37,132 nt of DNA, from assembly GCA_964569245.1 (NCBI GenBank), contig CAZMTK010000015.1, positions 1-37,132 of the forward strand. Reading direction: 5' to 3'. The notes beneath the pieces were generated by a model. That model ran no database searches. It saw only the letters and a program-made list of their open reading frames with translations, and had not been told where the DNA came from. How positions within the stretch are numbered: position 1 is the first letter of the stretch; each line of letters starts with the position of its first letter. Source of the stretch: JAAYTY01 sp964569245. GTDB lineage: Bacteria > Fermentibacterota > Fermentibacteria > Fermentibacterales > Fermentibacteraceae. Shown in pieces: positions 24,494-32,409 of this stretch. Made by a program: the position numbers and the translations under genes.

Positions 24494-25243
24494 TCACACG
24501 TTCCGGGCGATCGACTGCAGCGAGCCCGGCGGCCTCTTTTTCGCGGCCAGCAGCGATGCCGCCCCCCAGGCCAGAGAAGCCAGGATGACCAGCGATCCAA
24601 ACGCGTGCGAGAGGTCTGCCAGCAGTTGATCGTGCTCGAGCAGGTGCGTCTCCGTGAGTATGAAGTTCCAGTCGTGGAAGCCGTATGGAGCCGTCGCCCC
24701 TGTGTTTCCCCCGAGAAGCGGGAGGCTCATCGAGCGGGCATCGCCGATGTACGGCGCCAGGTCGATGAAGTTGTTCCCCAGCCACCACAGTGCCACCGAG
24801 GCTCCGAACGGGTCCCTGGTCTTCAAGAGGAGGACCCCGGAGCAGAGGGCAGGGATGGAAAGCTGCATCAGGCTGCCCCCGAGTGAGGTGAGCAGCCTCG
24901 AACCGAAGACCTGGAAGAAGACGTGTCCCGCCTCGTGAAAAGGCAGGTTCACGAGGTGCATGAACGACCTACCGGCGTACCCGCTCTCGACCGGGCTGAG
25001 AATGAACCACCAGCTCCAGACGAACAGGAGGGCCAGCAGAACGGCCCGTCCGTAGATGCCGGCAGTGCCGGGTCGGTTCCTGAAGTCGAGAAGGAATCCC
25101 TTTACGGAGGAGTCCTCGATCACGGCATCGGCACGCGGGGGCCGGCAGGCAGGGCGTGCTGCGTACTTCGCGTAGATCAGGCCGCACCTGGGGCACTCGG
25201 TCCAGGAGGGCTCGCGGGGCGCCCCGCACTTTGGACAGGTCAT
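24494..25243 (-). CDS. zinc-ribbon membrane protein with HEAGH motif (M50-like)
   Basis: A 249-residue protein. The N terminus is a zinc ribbon, MTCPKCG (C3, C6) with ECPRCGLIYAKY (C17, C20). After a linker come about five membrane segments: about 66-84, 100-125 (containing LPFHEAGHVFFQVFG with H103-E104-H107), 128-139, 147-170 and 213-233. HEAGH within a membrane segment recalls site-2-protease-like M50/M50B proteins, and the D in FIDLAPYIGDAR could supply a further ligand. A protease role is inferred from the motif only; such zinc-ribbon proteins are mostly uncharacterised. It lies 43 nt downstream of the symporter gene on the same strand, so they may share a transcript. The start has only a weak AGGG site, but the zinc ribbon fixes it. 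Confidence 0.75.
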   Translation of the reverse strand: MTCPKCGAPREPSWTECPRCGLIYAKYAARPACRPPRADAVIEDSSVKGFLLDFRNRPGTAGIYGRAVLLALLFVWSWWFILSPVESGYAGRSFMHLVNLPFHEAGHVFFQVFGSRLLTSLGGSLMQLSIPALCSGVLLLKTRDPFGASVALWWLGNNFIDLAPYIGDARSMSLPLLGGNTGATAPYGFHDWNFILTETHLLEHDQLLADLSHAFGSLVILASLAWGAASLLAAKKRPPGSLQSIARNV

Positions 25244-25286
25244 GCCCTGGCCGAAGGAGGCGAACCGAAGGCGTCCCCCGGCGGTG

Positions 25287-26726
25287 TCAGGCTTCAGCCC
25301 TTCTCCTGAGAAGCCCTGCAGCAGGCAGCGCCAGCGAGACGATCATCCCGACTGAGGCTGCCTGGGGAGCCCTGGCCGCCCCCCAGGCGAAGAAGAGGCA
25401 GAGACATGCGGCAAGGCCCAGCACGGACGAAACCAGAGCCTCCGGCTTGCAGATTCGCCTGCCCAGCATCCCCCACAGGAAGGGGCCGAGGAAGACAGAT
25501 GCGAGTGCGCCCCACGATATGGAGAGAAGGGTGACTATCACGGCCGGCTTCTGCCAGGCGAGGATCATCGATAGCGCTATGAAGAAGGCGCTGGTTATCC
25601 GGCCGAGCGTGGTGAGCGACCTGTCGGAGGCGTTCCTCCTCACGAATCCATGATAGAAATCCTTGGTCACGCTCGAGCTCGAGATGAGGACCAGCGAGGC
25701 CAGCGTGGACATCGATGCTGCGAGTATGAGCAGAAGCAGGATCACGATGAGCCCTGACGGGACCACCGTCGCGAGAAGCTCCGGCATCAGCCTGTCGAAA
25801 ATCGGCTTTCCTGCATGGTCGAAAGCCGCCGGAGCGGTATCCGGGGTCAGGAAGATCCGGGTCAGGCTCCCTGTGAAGTAGGCGACCCCGGTGATCAGGA
25901 GAGCGAACGCAGTCGAGGCGACGGTTCCGACCCTCACGGCCTGCCTGTCTCTCACCGCATAGAACTTGATGAGCAGCTGGGGCATGGCGAAGGGCGCCAC
26001 GCTGGTGAGGAATACCAGGGAGAACAGCGGCACGGCGCCCGGAGGCCCGATCGGTCCCGCGAGGGCGGGCTCGACCGCCCGCAGGCGGGAGACGATCTCC
26101 GAAAGGCCTCCGCCAGCCTTCAGCGTGAACCACAGAAGGACCGCGACGCCCGCCGTCATTATCAGGCCGAACACCACGTCCATCATGGCCATGGACCTGT
26201 AGCCGCCCATTACCATGTAGATGCCGGTGAAGACCCCCATGAACAGCAGGATGTAGCTGTACGGCAGGTGGAAGCTCGCCTCGAACAGATAGCTCAGCCC
26301 GATGAAGACGGCTGCCGTGTACGGGATCATGAAGATGAATATCACAAGAGAGGCGTAGCCCTTGAAGAAGGGGCTCCCGTAGCGTGCCTCGAGGAACTCG
26401 GGCATGGTCTTGACGCCGAGTGAGCGAGTGGTCTCCTTGATGCGGTTGCCGAGCAGCAGCCAGACGCCCAGCACGCCCAGCACCGAGTTTCCCAAAGCGA
26501 TCCAGAGGGAGGAGAGGCCGAAGCCCCAGCCGATCTTGCCGGCGAACCCGATGAAGAGAACCGCCGAGAAGTACGCGGTACCGTAGGAGAGAGCGGTCAT
26601 CCACGGCCCGACCTTCCCGCCGCCGAGCAGGAAGTCGTCGAAGGACTTCGTACGTCGCATCCCTCGAATCCCTATGAATACTATCACCGCGGTGTACAGG
26701 CCTATCGCAATGTAGCTGGCTGGCAT
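25287..26726 (-). CDS. sodium/solute symporter (SSS family)
   Basis: A 479-residue permease with about 13 membrane helices, the usual SSS plan and length. The ATG at 26726 is preceded by GGAGGGG at good spacing; the frame is open further upstream but with no membrane-protein character. Family stretches include FDDFLLGGGKVGPWMTALSYG at residues about 29-49 (the SSS signature in TM2), TMPEFLEARYGSPFFKG, VMGGYRSMAMMDVVFG and LLLILAASMSTLASLVLISSS, the last containing the Ser residues used for sodium in relatives. It would carry an organic solute with sodium across the inner membrane. Amino acid, pantothenate, sugar or acetate relatives cannot be separated by eye. It is divergent from the glycosyltransferase gene. 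Confidence 0.9.
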   Translation of the reverse strand: MPASYIAIGLYTAVIVFIGIRGMRRTKSFDDFLLGGGKVGPWMTALSYGTAYFSAVLFIGFAGKIGWGFGLSSLWIALGNSVLGVLGVWLLLGNRIKETTRSLGVKTMPEFLEARYGSPFFKGYASLVIFIFMIPYTAAVFIGLSYLFEASFHLPYSYILLFMGVFTGIYMVMGGYRSMAMMDVVFGLIMTAGVAVLLWFTLKAGGGLSEIVSRLRAVEPALAGPIGPPGAVPLFSLVFLTSVAPFAMPQLLIKFYAVRDRQAVRVGTVASTAFALLITGVAYFTGSLTRIFLTPDTAPAAFDHAGKPIFDRLMPELLATVVPSGLIVILLLLILAASMSTLASLVLISSSSVTKDFYHGFVRRNASDRSLTTLGRITSAFFIALSMILAWQKPAVIVTLLSISWGALASVFLGPFLWGMLGRRICKPEALVSSVLGLAACLCLFFAWGAARAPQAASVGMIVSLALPAAGLLRRRAEA

Positions 26727-26762
26727 GACCACCCCTCCGCCTCTGGCTTTCGCTACCCGGAT

Positions 26763-26844
26763 GGTGGAATATGCCGGGGGTGCCGGAAAGGAGCCACGGA
26801 CGCGCCCCGGATGTCTCCGGATGGGATGCCGGGTATATTCCGCC
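26763..26844. repeat. inverted repeat in the divergent symporter/glycosyltransferase promoter region
   Basis: GGTGGAATATGCC (26763-26775) and GGTATATTCCGCC (26832-26844) are inverted copies matching at 11 of 13 positions, in the 241-nt gap between divergent genes. Each contains a -10-like core (CATATT read on minus, TATATT on plus) pointing toward its own gene. They may be two divergent promoters or a paired operator. The rest of the gap shows nothing else I can support. Confidence 0.4.
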
Positions 26845-26967
26845 GCTCCCTGTCGCTGCCGGGCCCTGCGTGCAGCCGGCTCGGGCGGCCGGCGAGGGTG
26901 CGTCTGCAGGCGGCGGAGACCGGGTTGGGGCCGATCCTTCAGGCTGACCCTAAATCGTGGAGGTTCC

Positions 26968-28011
26968 GTGCAGGCCCAGGCGAAGCCCAGGGGCGCGATC
27001 ATAATAGCGGGGGGAAACCCCCGGGCCCTCCCGGCCTGCGTGGGTGCGCTGCAGCGCTGCGCTTCAGAAAGACCCGACCTCGCCTCCCAGCTCGAAGTTT
27101 CCATTGCCGCCGACGAGAACATTCCGGAAATGCTGCCGGGGGGTTTCGCAGCAGCCTCCTTCGTCCGGACGCGCTCGAGGCACCCCGGGCACAAGCGCAA
27201 CGTCGCAGCAGCGAGGACCACTGCCCGCTTCCTGTTCTTCATCGACGACGACACTCTGCCCGATTCGCGATGGATGGAATCGGCGGTGCGTATCTGCCGC
27301 GAGAAGCGCGAAGTGGTCGCGGGGCGCTCCGTGCCTCCGGCGGCGGGAGACGACAGACAGAGGATACTGCATGCCATGCTGGGCTCGAGGATCGTGGCGG
27401 GAGGGCCCGGATATCTCGCGCCGCTGGAGGGAAGGATCCGTTTCTACGACATCTTTCTCTGCAACGCCTGCATAAGGCGTGACGTCTTCGAGGCCGTCGG
27501 AGGGTTCGTCGAGAAAGCCCCCTACACCATGGACGACACGGAGTTCTTCCACCTGTGCGAAATCCTGGGCGTTCCTCTCTCAGCCGACAACGGCTTCGAG
27601 ATCAGGCATGAATTCACAGGTCTCTGGCGCCCCTATCTCAGGAAGAACCTCGAGAGGCACAGATGGACCGGCATCTGCAGACAGCTCTTCCCGGACATCT
27701 ACAGACAGATCCCCGTCATCACGGCCGCTGACTGGAGCCCGGTGCTGGTTGCGGGAGCGATCCTCGCAGCACCGCTTTCCATCCCGATTTACGCGGTCGT
27801 CATGGCTGCCGAAGGGCTGCGCTCAGGGCTGAGCTTGAGACAGACGATTCTGTTCGTAGCTGCGGCGGCGCTTCATCACGCGACGGCACTCTATGCATAC
27901 AACGCCGGGAGAATGGCCGCGATAACCAGCAGGACCGGATTCGAGGAGGGTCTTGCCGAGACAATCCGCCGCAGGGCTGCCGCCAGATCGAAGAGCAGGG
28001 CGAAAAGATGA
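26968..28011 (+). CDS. family 2 glycosyltransferase with C-terminal membrane segments
   Basis: A 347-residue GT-A-fold enzyme. The GTG at 26968 follows GGAGGT (26959-26964); the frame is open upstream but is arginine- and cysteine-rich and not protein-like. The N-terminal domain (1 to about 230) has GAIIIAGGNPRAL for the nucleotide-sugar site, RHPGHKRNVAAART and the metal-binding FFIDDDTLPDSRW (Asp93-95), plus the acceptor-side TMDDTEFFHLCEI. The C-terminal 100 residues contain two membrane segments (about 255-280 and 292-315), so the enzyme would act at the inner face of the inner membrane on a lipid-linked or membrane acceptor. Its stop overlaps the radical SAM start by 4 nt (ATGA, 28008-28011), tying the two genes together. 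Donor and acceptor are unknown. Confidence 0.85.
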   Translation: MQAQAKPRGAIIIAGGNPRALPACVGALQRCASERPDLASQLEVSIAADENIPEMLPGGFAAASFVRTRSRHPGHKRNVAAARTTARFLFFIDDDTLPDSRWMESAVRICREKREVVAGRSVPPAAGDDRQRILHAMLGSRIVAGGPGYLAPLEGRIRFYDIFLCNACIRRDVFEAVGGFVEKAPYTMDDTEFFHLCEILGVPLSADNGFEIRHEFTGLWRPYLRKNLERHRWTGICRQLFPDIYRQIPVITAADWSPVLVAGAILAAPLSIPIYAVVMAAEGLRSGLSLRQTILFVAAAALHHATALYAYNAGRMAAITSRTGFEEGLAETIRRRAAARSKSRAKR

Positions 28012-29165
28012 TGCCGACTGCGCTGAGGCTCATGCTCTCGAGAGTGCGCAGAGGCCGCCCCCCCTATCTCATATGTTCGATCACCTCTCGTTGCAACATG
28101 AAATGCCGCATGTGCTTCTACCACGATCGCCTCAATTCCCGGGAAATCCCGGAGCTCTCGGGTGACGAATGGAGGATGATCGGGGCCTCCTCGAGGGACG
28201 TCGTCAACCTCTCTCTGAGCGGGGGCGAGCCATTCATGAGAGAGGACATCGCGGACATCGCAGCGGCCTTCTCGCGATCGAAGTCTCTCAGGATCGTCAG
28301 CATCCCGACCAACGGAACCCTCACGGAAAGCATCTGTTCAGGCGTGTCGGAGATGCTCGGCAGGCTGCCGAGGCGAGTCAGGCTGGAGATAGAGCTCTCG
28401 CTCGACGGAATCGGCCGGGCGCACGACTTCATAAGAGGCGTGGATGGATGCTTCGACAGGCTCATGAGAACGGCAGAGCGCCTGAGGGGCATGAGAGACG
28501 TGTGCTGCGGGCGGCTGGCGATCAAGACCGTGACTACGGCAGTGCATTCGAACGAGGCCTCTCTGCGCGATATCGTCACATTCGGCAGGAAGGAGATCGG
28601 AGCCGACAGGGTGGTCCTCTCTCCGCCGCACGGTGCCGGCCTGGTCGAGGACGAGATCCGGTCCCTTGAATTCCCGCTGTACTCGGCGGCGGCAGAAGAG
28701 GTCTACAGCGAAGAGGTCGGAAGGTCTCGCGCCCTGATGGACAGGGTCTTCTCTGCGGTCCAGCTCGAAGCCGCTGCGACGATGAGGCGCATCCGCGAGG
28801 GAACCGGGGCCATCCTCTGCCCGGGCCCGGACTCGATATGCGTGATAGCGGAGGATGGCGAAGTCTTCCCCTGCGAGGACGTGAGGTTCTCTCTGGGCAG
28901 GATACAGGACCATGGATACTCCCTGCAGAGGGTGCTCGCCGGAGAGGCGGCGCGCAGGTTCAGGCTCGGCATCAGGGGCTGCCGCCGATGCATGTGGCCC
29001 TGCGGAGTTCTTGCGAGGACGGTCACCGACCCGTCGGTGATGGCCCGTTCCGCTTTCAGCGCTCTAGTCAGGAAGGCGCTGCCCCGCAGCAGGAATGCGG
29101 CTCTCAGTGGCAGCGCCGGTGACTGCAGGATGGGAGACGACCCGATCGGACATTCCCGGATATGA
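28008..29165 (+). CDS. radical SAM protein with SPASM-like C-terminal domain
   Basis: A 385-residue enzyme. The radical SAM cluster motif is SITSRCNMKCRMCFYH, with C29-x3-C33-x2-C36, followed by LSLSGGEPFMRED (SAM-binding GGEP, 72-75) and SIPTNGTLTES. The C-terminal part has six further cysteines: 271 and 278 (LCPGPDSICVIAEDGEVFPC), 289, and the cluster GCRRCMWPCG (325, 328, 332), the pattern of a SPASM or twitch domain with extra Fe-S clusters. Such enzymes make or modify peptides, sugars or cofactors through radical chemistry. Translation is coupled to the glycosyltransferase before it. No short precursor peptide gene was seen nearby, so a peptide substrate is not indicated. A role in glycan or lipid modification is only inferred from the neighbour. 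Confidence 0.85.
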   Translation: MMPTALRLMLSRVRRGRPPYLICSITSRCNMKCRMCFYHDRLNSREIPELSGDEWRMIGASSRDVVNLSLSGGEPFMREDIADIAAAFSRSKSLRIVSIPTNGTLTESICSGVSEMLGRLPRRVRLEIELSLDGIGRAHDFIRGVDGCFDRLMRTAERLRGMRDVCCGRLAIKTVTTAVHSNEASLRDIVTFGRKEIGADRVVLSPPHGAGLVEDEIRSLEFPLYSAAAEEVYSEEVGRSRALMDRVFSAVQLEAAATMRRIREGTGAILCPGPDSICVIAEDGEVFPCEDVRFSLGRIQDHGYSLQRVLAGEAARRFRLGIRGCRRCMWPCGVLARTVTDPSVMARSAFSALVRKALPRSRNAALSGSAGDCRMGDDPIGHSRI

Positions 29166-29187
29166 ATGCATCATGGAGGCGAGAAAG

Positions 29188-29598
29188 ATGAGATTCGCCA
29201 TGCTTTTGCTGCTTTCGGCGGCAATCCCCGCAGTGCGGACCCAAGCCGATACAGGGCTCGAGGCGCCGAGGGCCGGCTGCCCCGTGGTGGACGATGCGCT
29301 GGTCGGAACGTGGCGCCTGTACGACATCGAGAACGAGACCTTCGAGCCGACAGGATCGGCCGACATCGAGATATCGTCCGACGAGTTCTGCATGTCGGGC
29401 GCGAGAATGCTCCCCAACTCCGAGGAGGACACCTGGGTGTATGTCGCCGAGGGAGTCATCGGCGAGAACACCGACATGTACTTCCTGCCCCTGTTCTTCT
29501 ACACCTACTTCGAGGAGCTGGACATCCTCGTGATCGCGGGTTCTCCTTCTCCCGGCATGGAGACACCGGGAGCCGCCGTACTGAAGAGGCTGCCTTAG
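29188..29598 (+). CDS. small secreted lipocalin-like protein
   Basis: A 136-residue exported protein. The ATG at 29188 is chosen because a signal peptide (MRFAMLLLLSAAIPAVRTQA) follows and GGAGG lies about 8 nt upstream; an in-frame ATG at 29173 would overlap that site. The mature part begins DALVGTWRLYDIENETFEPTG, where L-V-G-T-W recalls the GxW motif that opens lipocalin-type barrels, and continues with alternating strands (VYVAEGVIGE, FLPLFFYTYFEELDILVIAG). A small lipid- or ligand-binding barrel is the best guess. It lies between the radical SAM gene and the spermidine-synthase-like gene in the same direction. Confidence 0.7.
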   Translation: MRFAMLLLLSAAIPAVRTQADTGLEAPRAGCPVVDDALVGTWRLYDIENETFEPTGSADIEISSDEFCMSGARMLPNSEEDTWVYVAEGVIGENTDMYFLPLFFYTYFEELDILVIAGSPSPGMETPGAAVLKRLP

Positions 29599-29635
29599 TC
29601 GCGTCAGGCGCCCCCGAGACGGAGAGGAGCTCGAC

Positions 29636-31168
29636 ATGAACAGGGAACGCGCGAGGATCGTCGGGATCCACCTCTTCGTATTCTGCACCGGTGCCGCGGT
29701 GATGGCGACAGAGATGTGCGCTTCGCGCTTCCTCGCCCCCTGGTTCGGAACCTCCATGATCGTCTGGTCAGTGCTCATCTCCGTGATACTTGGGGCGATG
29801 TCCCTGGGCAGCTGGCTCGGCGGCAGGCTGGCCGACCGAAGGCCGTCGTGGAGGCTTCTCCATGTCCTGCCCCTCGCTGCCGGGACGACGACCGCCCTCG
29901 TCCCGCTCGCGGGCAGGACCGTCTTCTCAGGGCTCACGGGGGGAATAATGAGAACCCCCGTGGAGATGATAGCCCTGTCCTTCGCCGGCGCGACACTCGT
30001 CTTCGTTCCGCCCGTGCTCATCCTGGCCATGGTCGGACCCTTCGTGATCCGCCTCCTCGCCCGCGAGGGAACCACCGGTCGCACCGCAGGATCGCTCTAT
30101 GCGGTCTCGACGCTCGGAAGCATCGCCGGGACGCTCGTTCCGGCACTGGCGACCATACCCTTCCTGGGCACCAGGGAGACGATGCTGCTGTCTTCGCTCC
30201 TGCTGATCGTCCTGGGCCTGACGGGACTCTCCGGCAGGCCGCGGCCGGTGATCGCGCTGCTGCTCCTGCCGCCGGCTGCGTGGCTCGCCACGGGCGGCCC
30301 TGTCAGGGCCGGCTCCAGCATGGTGCACGAGGAGGAGACGCCGTACCAGTACCTCCAGGTCCAGCACAGGCCCGACGGGTCGACCGTGCTCATAGTCAAC
30401 GAAGGCGGTGGAATACAGTCCATCGCCCGCGAAGGGGACAGCCTCCGCCCCGCGAGCACCTACTACGAGAGCTACCTGCTCCTTCCCTACATGGCAAGAT
30501 GCTCCGACGGCCCCGATGTCCTGGTGATCGGGTCGGGGGCGGGCACGATACCCCACTGGCTGGCCGAATACGTCAGGCCCGGGTTTCCATGCATGAGCAT
30601 AGATGCGGTCGAGCTGGACGGCAGGGCGGTCGAGCTCGGCTACGAGTGGTTCGGTACGGGGCCGGCCGACGCGAGGTTCACGGTGGCTGACGGGAGAGTC
30701 TTCGTCGAGAGCTCTTCTCGAACCTGGGACATCATCATCTCGGACACCTACAGCAACCAGATATACATCCCGTTCCATCTCGCCACACGGGAGTACTTCC
30801 TGGCTCTGGAGCGACGGCTGTCCGCGGGGGGGATCGTCGCCATGAACGTGAACGCACTGGACATGGATTCCGCGCTCCTGCAGTCTGTCGGCAGAACACT
30901 GGCGGAGGTGTTCGACTACGTGTACGCGGCACACGTCTCTGACGGCTACAACTTCATGCTGATAGCGTCCGACCTGCCCCTGGAGCCGCCGGCGGCGGAT
31001 TCGATGGCGCTGTGGAACCCTGCCCTGGAGGAGACGGCCAGGCTTTTCGAGCCGCTCATGGAACCGTTCCGACCGCAGGGAGGCACGGTTCTGACGGACA
31101 ACAGGGCTCCTGTTGAGCTGATGACAGATGTCATGATACTCAGGGCGGCTGCGGGAGGCGTCCGCTAG
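29636..31168 (+). CDS. membrane-anchored spermidine synthase-like protein
   Basis: A 510-residue fusion. Residues 1 to about 220 hold about seven membrane helices, including FCTGAAVMATEMCASRFLAPWFGTS and GSWLGGRLADRR, a module often fused to this family. Residues about 225-505 are the SpeE-like methyltransferase-fold domain with the SAM-like binding site VLVIGSGAGTIPHWL (295-309), DAVELDGRAVELGYEWF, VADGRVFV, and DIIISDTYSNQIYIPFHL (365-382). Here Asp370 occupies the place of the catalytic Asp of aminopropyltransferases. It could make a polyamine at the membrane or use another small substrate; many fused forms are uncharacterised. GGAGAGGAG is 6 nt upstream of ATG. Confidence 0.85.
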   Translation: MNRERARIVGIHLFVFCTGAAVMATEMCASRFLAPWFGTSMIVWSVLISVILGAMSLGSWLGGRLADRRPSWRLLHVLPLAAGTTTALVPLAGRTVFSGLTGGIMRTPVEMIALSFAGATLVFVPPVLILAMVGPFVIRLLAREGTTGRTAGSLYAVSTLGSIAGTLVPALATIPFLGTRETMLLSSLLLIVLGLTGLSGRPRPVIALLLLPPAAWLATGGPVRAGSSMVHEEETPYQYLQVQHRPDGSTVLIVNEGGGIQSIAREGDSLRPASTYYESYLLLPYMARCSDGPDVLVIGSGAGTIPHWLAEYVRPGFPCMSIDAVELDGRAVELGYEWFGTGPADARFTVADGRVFVESSSRTWDIIISDTYSNQIYIPFHLATREYFLALERRLSAGGIVAMNVNALDMDSALLQSVGRTLAEVFDYVYAAHVSDGYNFMLIASDLPLEPPAADSMALWNPALEETARLFEPLMEPFRPQGGTVLTDNRAPVELMTDVMILRAAAGGVR

Positions 31169-31217
31169 GGGGATCCACAAGGGAGTGTCGATTGCATCTC
31201 CAAGGGAGGCTTGAGGC

Positions 31218-32405
31218 ATGAAGGGGATCCACAGTTTCGACACCGATCCCTGCCTGACAGTGTTGAAAACCCGCGTCGTCTCCTGCGAGCCCGGTGAGAG
31301 CGGCCTCTTCTGCGCGATTCTCGAGGACACGATCTTCCACCCCGAGTCGGGGGGGCAGCCTTCAGACCGCGGTACCGTTGCGGGCGTCGAGGTGGCCGGG
31401 GTCCTGCGCGGAACCGGCGGCGAGGTGCTGCATCTCCTGCCCTCGCCGGTCTCCGGGGAGGTGGAGCTGGTTCTGGACTGGCCGAGACGGCTCGATCACA
31501 TGCAGCAGCACACTGCCCAGCACATTCTTTCGTGTCTGGCTCTGTCCCGCTTCGGCTGGAGGACCGCCGCATTCCATATGGGGGAATCCCGGAGCGACAT
31601 CGAACTGGAGGCCCTGGCGCTGTCGTTCGAGGACCTCGCTCCCCTGGAGGAAGCTGCCAACGAAGCGATCCTCGAGAACAGGAGAGTGACATGGCGGCAT
31701 GCGGCGCCTGAAAGCGTGGACATGTCCAGGATAAGGTCGCGCAGACTTCCGAAGGATCGCGTGGACCGGATCAGACTCGTGGAGATAGAGGGCCTGGACT
31801 GCAACAACTGCGGAGGGACGCACGTCAGCTCCACCGGACGGGTTCGGCTGGTGAAGATAACCGCGACAGAACGGCTCCGCGGGGGCACCAGGGTGTTCTA
31901 TCTCGCCGGGGACCGTGCGCTGGGATGGACCAGGGAAGCCCTGCTGCGCGAGCGGATGCTGTCCCGCATGCTCACTTGCTCGCCGGCAGAGCTGTCCGGT
32001 TCGGTGGACAGGCTGCTCGGGCGGCTCAGGGAGTCCGAGAGGCGGGCGAGGGCCTTCTCCAGGGAGCTGGCCGAAATCCTGGGCGCGAGAGCCGCATCCG
32101 GGCCTGGAGGAGTCCAGCACTTGCACAGGGACGAATCCGACATGGAGTTCCTGAGGATCGCAGCAGACACAGCGCTCTCGGCCTCGCCCGAGTGCAGGCT
32201 GCTCCTCACGGGAGGCCGCTCTGAGGGGGTTTTCCTGGTCGCAGGTCCGGTCGAATGGACGAGAGCGGCCGGACCGGTTGCCGAGAGAATCCTGGAGGGG
32301 CGCGGCGGTGGCAGCGGCCCGCTCTACCAGGGCAGGGCATCCCGTCTGGACAGGAGAAGGGAGGCCATGGAGGCGCTCCGGGGGCTGGCCGGACCGCCGG
32401 CGTGA
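31218..32405 (+). CDS. alaX: AlaX-type alanyl-tRNA editing protein
   Basis: A 395-residue free-standing editing protein related to the C-terminal half of alanyl-tRNA synthetase. The editing domain has FHPESGGQPSDRG (40-52), the zinc motif QQHTAQH (His98, His102), then CNNCGGTH (Cys198, His202), all four ligands as in AlaRS editing. A C-terminal DHHA1-like domain (about 290-370) has GGRSEGVFLVAG and GGGSGPLYQGR. It would remove serine or glycine wrongly attached to tRNA-Ala. GGGAGG lies 8 nt before the ATG. The gene ends 4 nt from the convergent propeller lipoprotein. The full length with DHHA1 places it with the long AlaX forms. Confidence 0.9.
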   Translation: MKGIHSFDTDPCLTVLKTRVVSCEPGESGLFCAILEDTIFHPESGGQPSDRGTVAGVEVAGVLRGTGGEVLHLLPSPVSGEVELVLDWPRRLDHMQQHTAQHILSCLALSRFGWRTAAFHMGESRSDIELEALALSFEDLAPLEEAANEAILENRRVTWRHAAPESVDMSRIRSRRLPKDRVDRIRLVEIEGLDCNNCGGTHVSSTGRVRLVKITATERLRGGTRVFYLAGDRALGWTREALLRERMLSRMLTCSPAELSGSVDRLLGRLRESERRARAFSRELAEILGARAASGPGGVQHLHRDESDMEFLRIAADTALSASPECRLLLTGGRSEGVFLVAGPVEWTRAAGPVAERILEGRGGGSGPLYQGRASRLDRRREAMEALRGLAGPPA

Positions 32406-32409
32406 CAGC

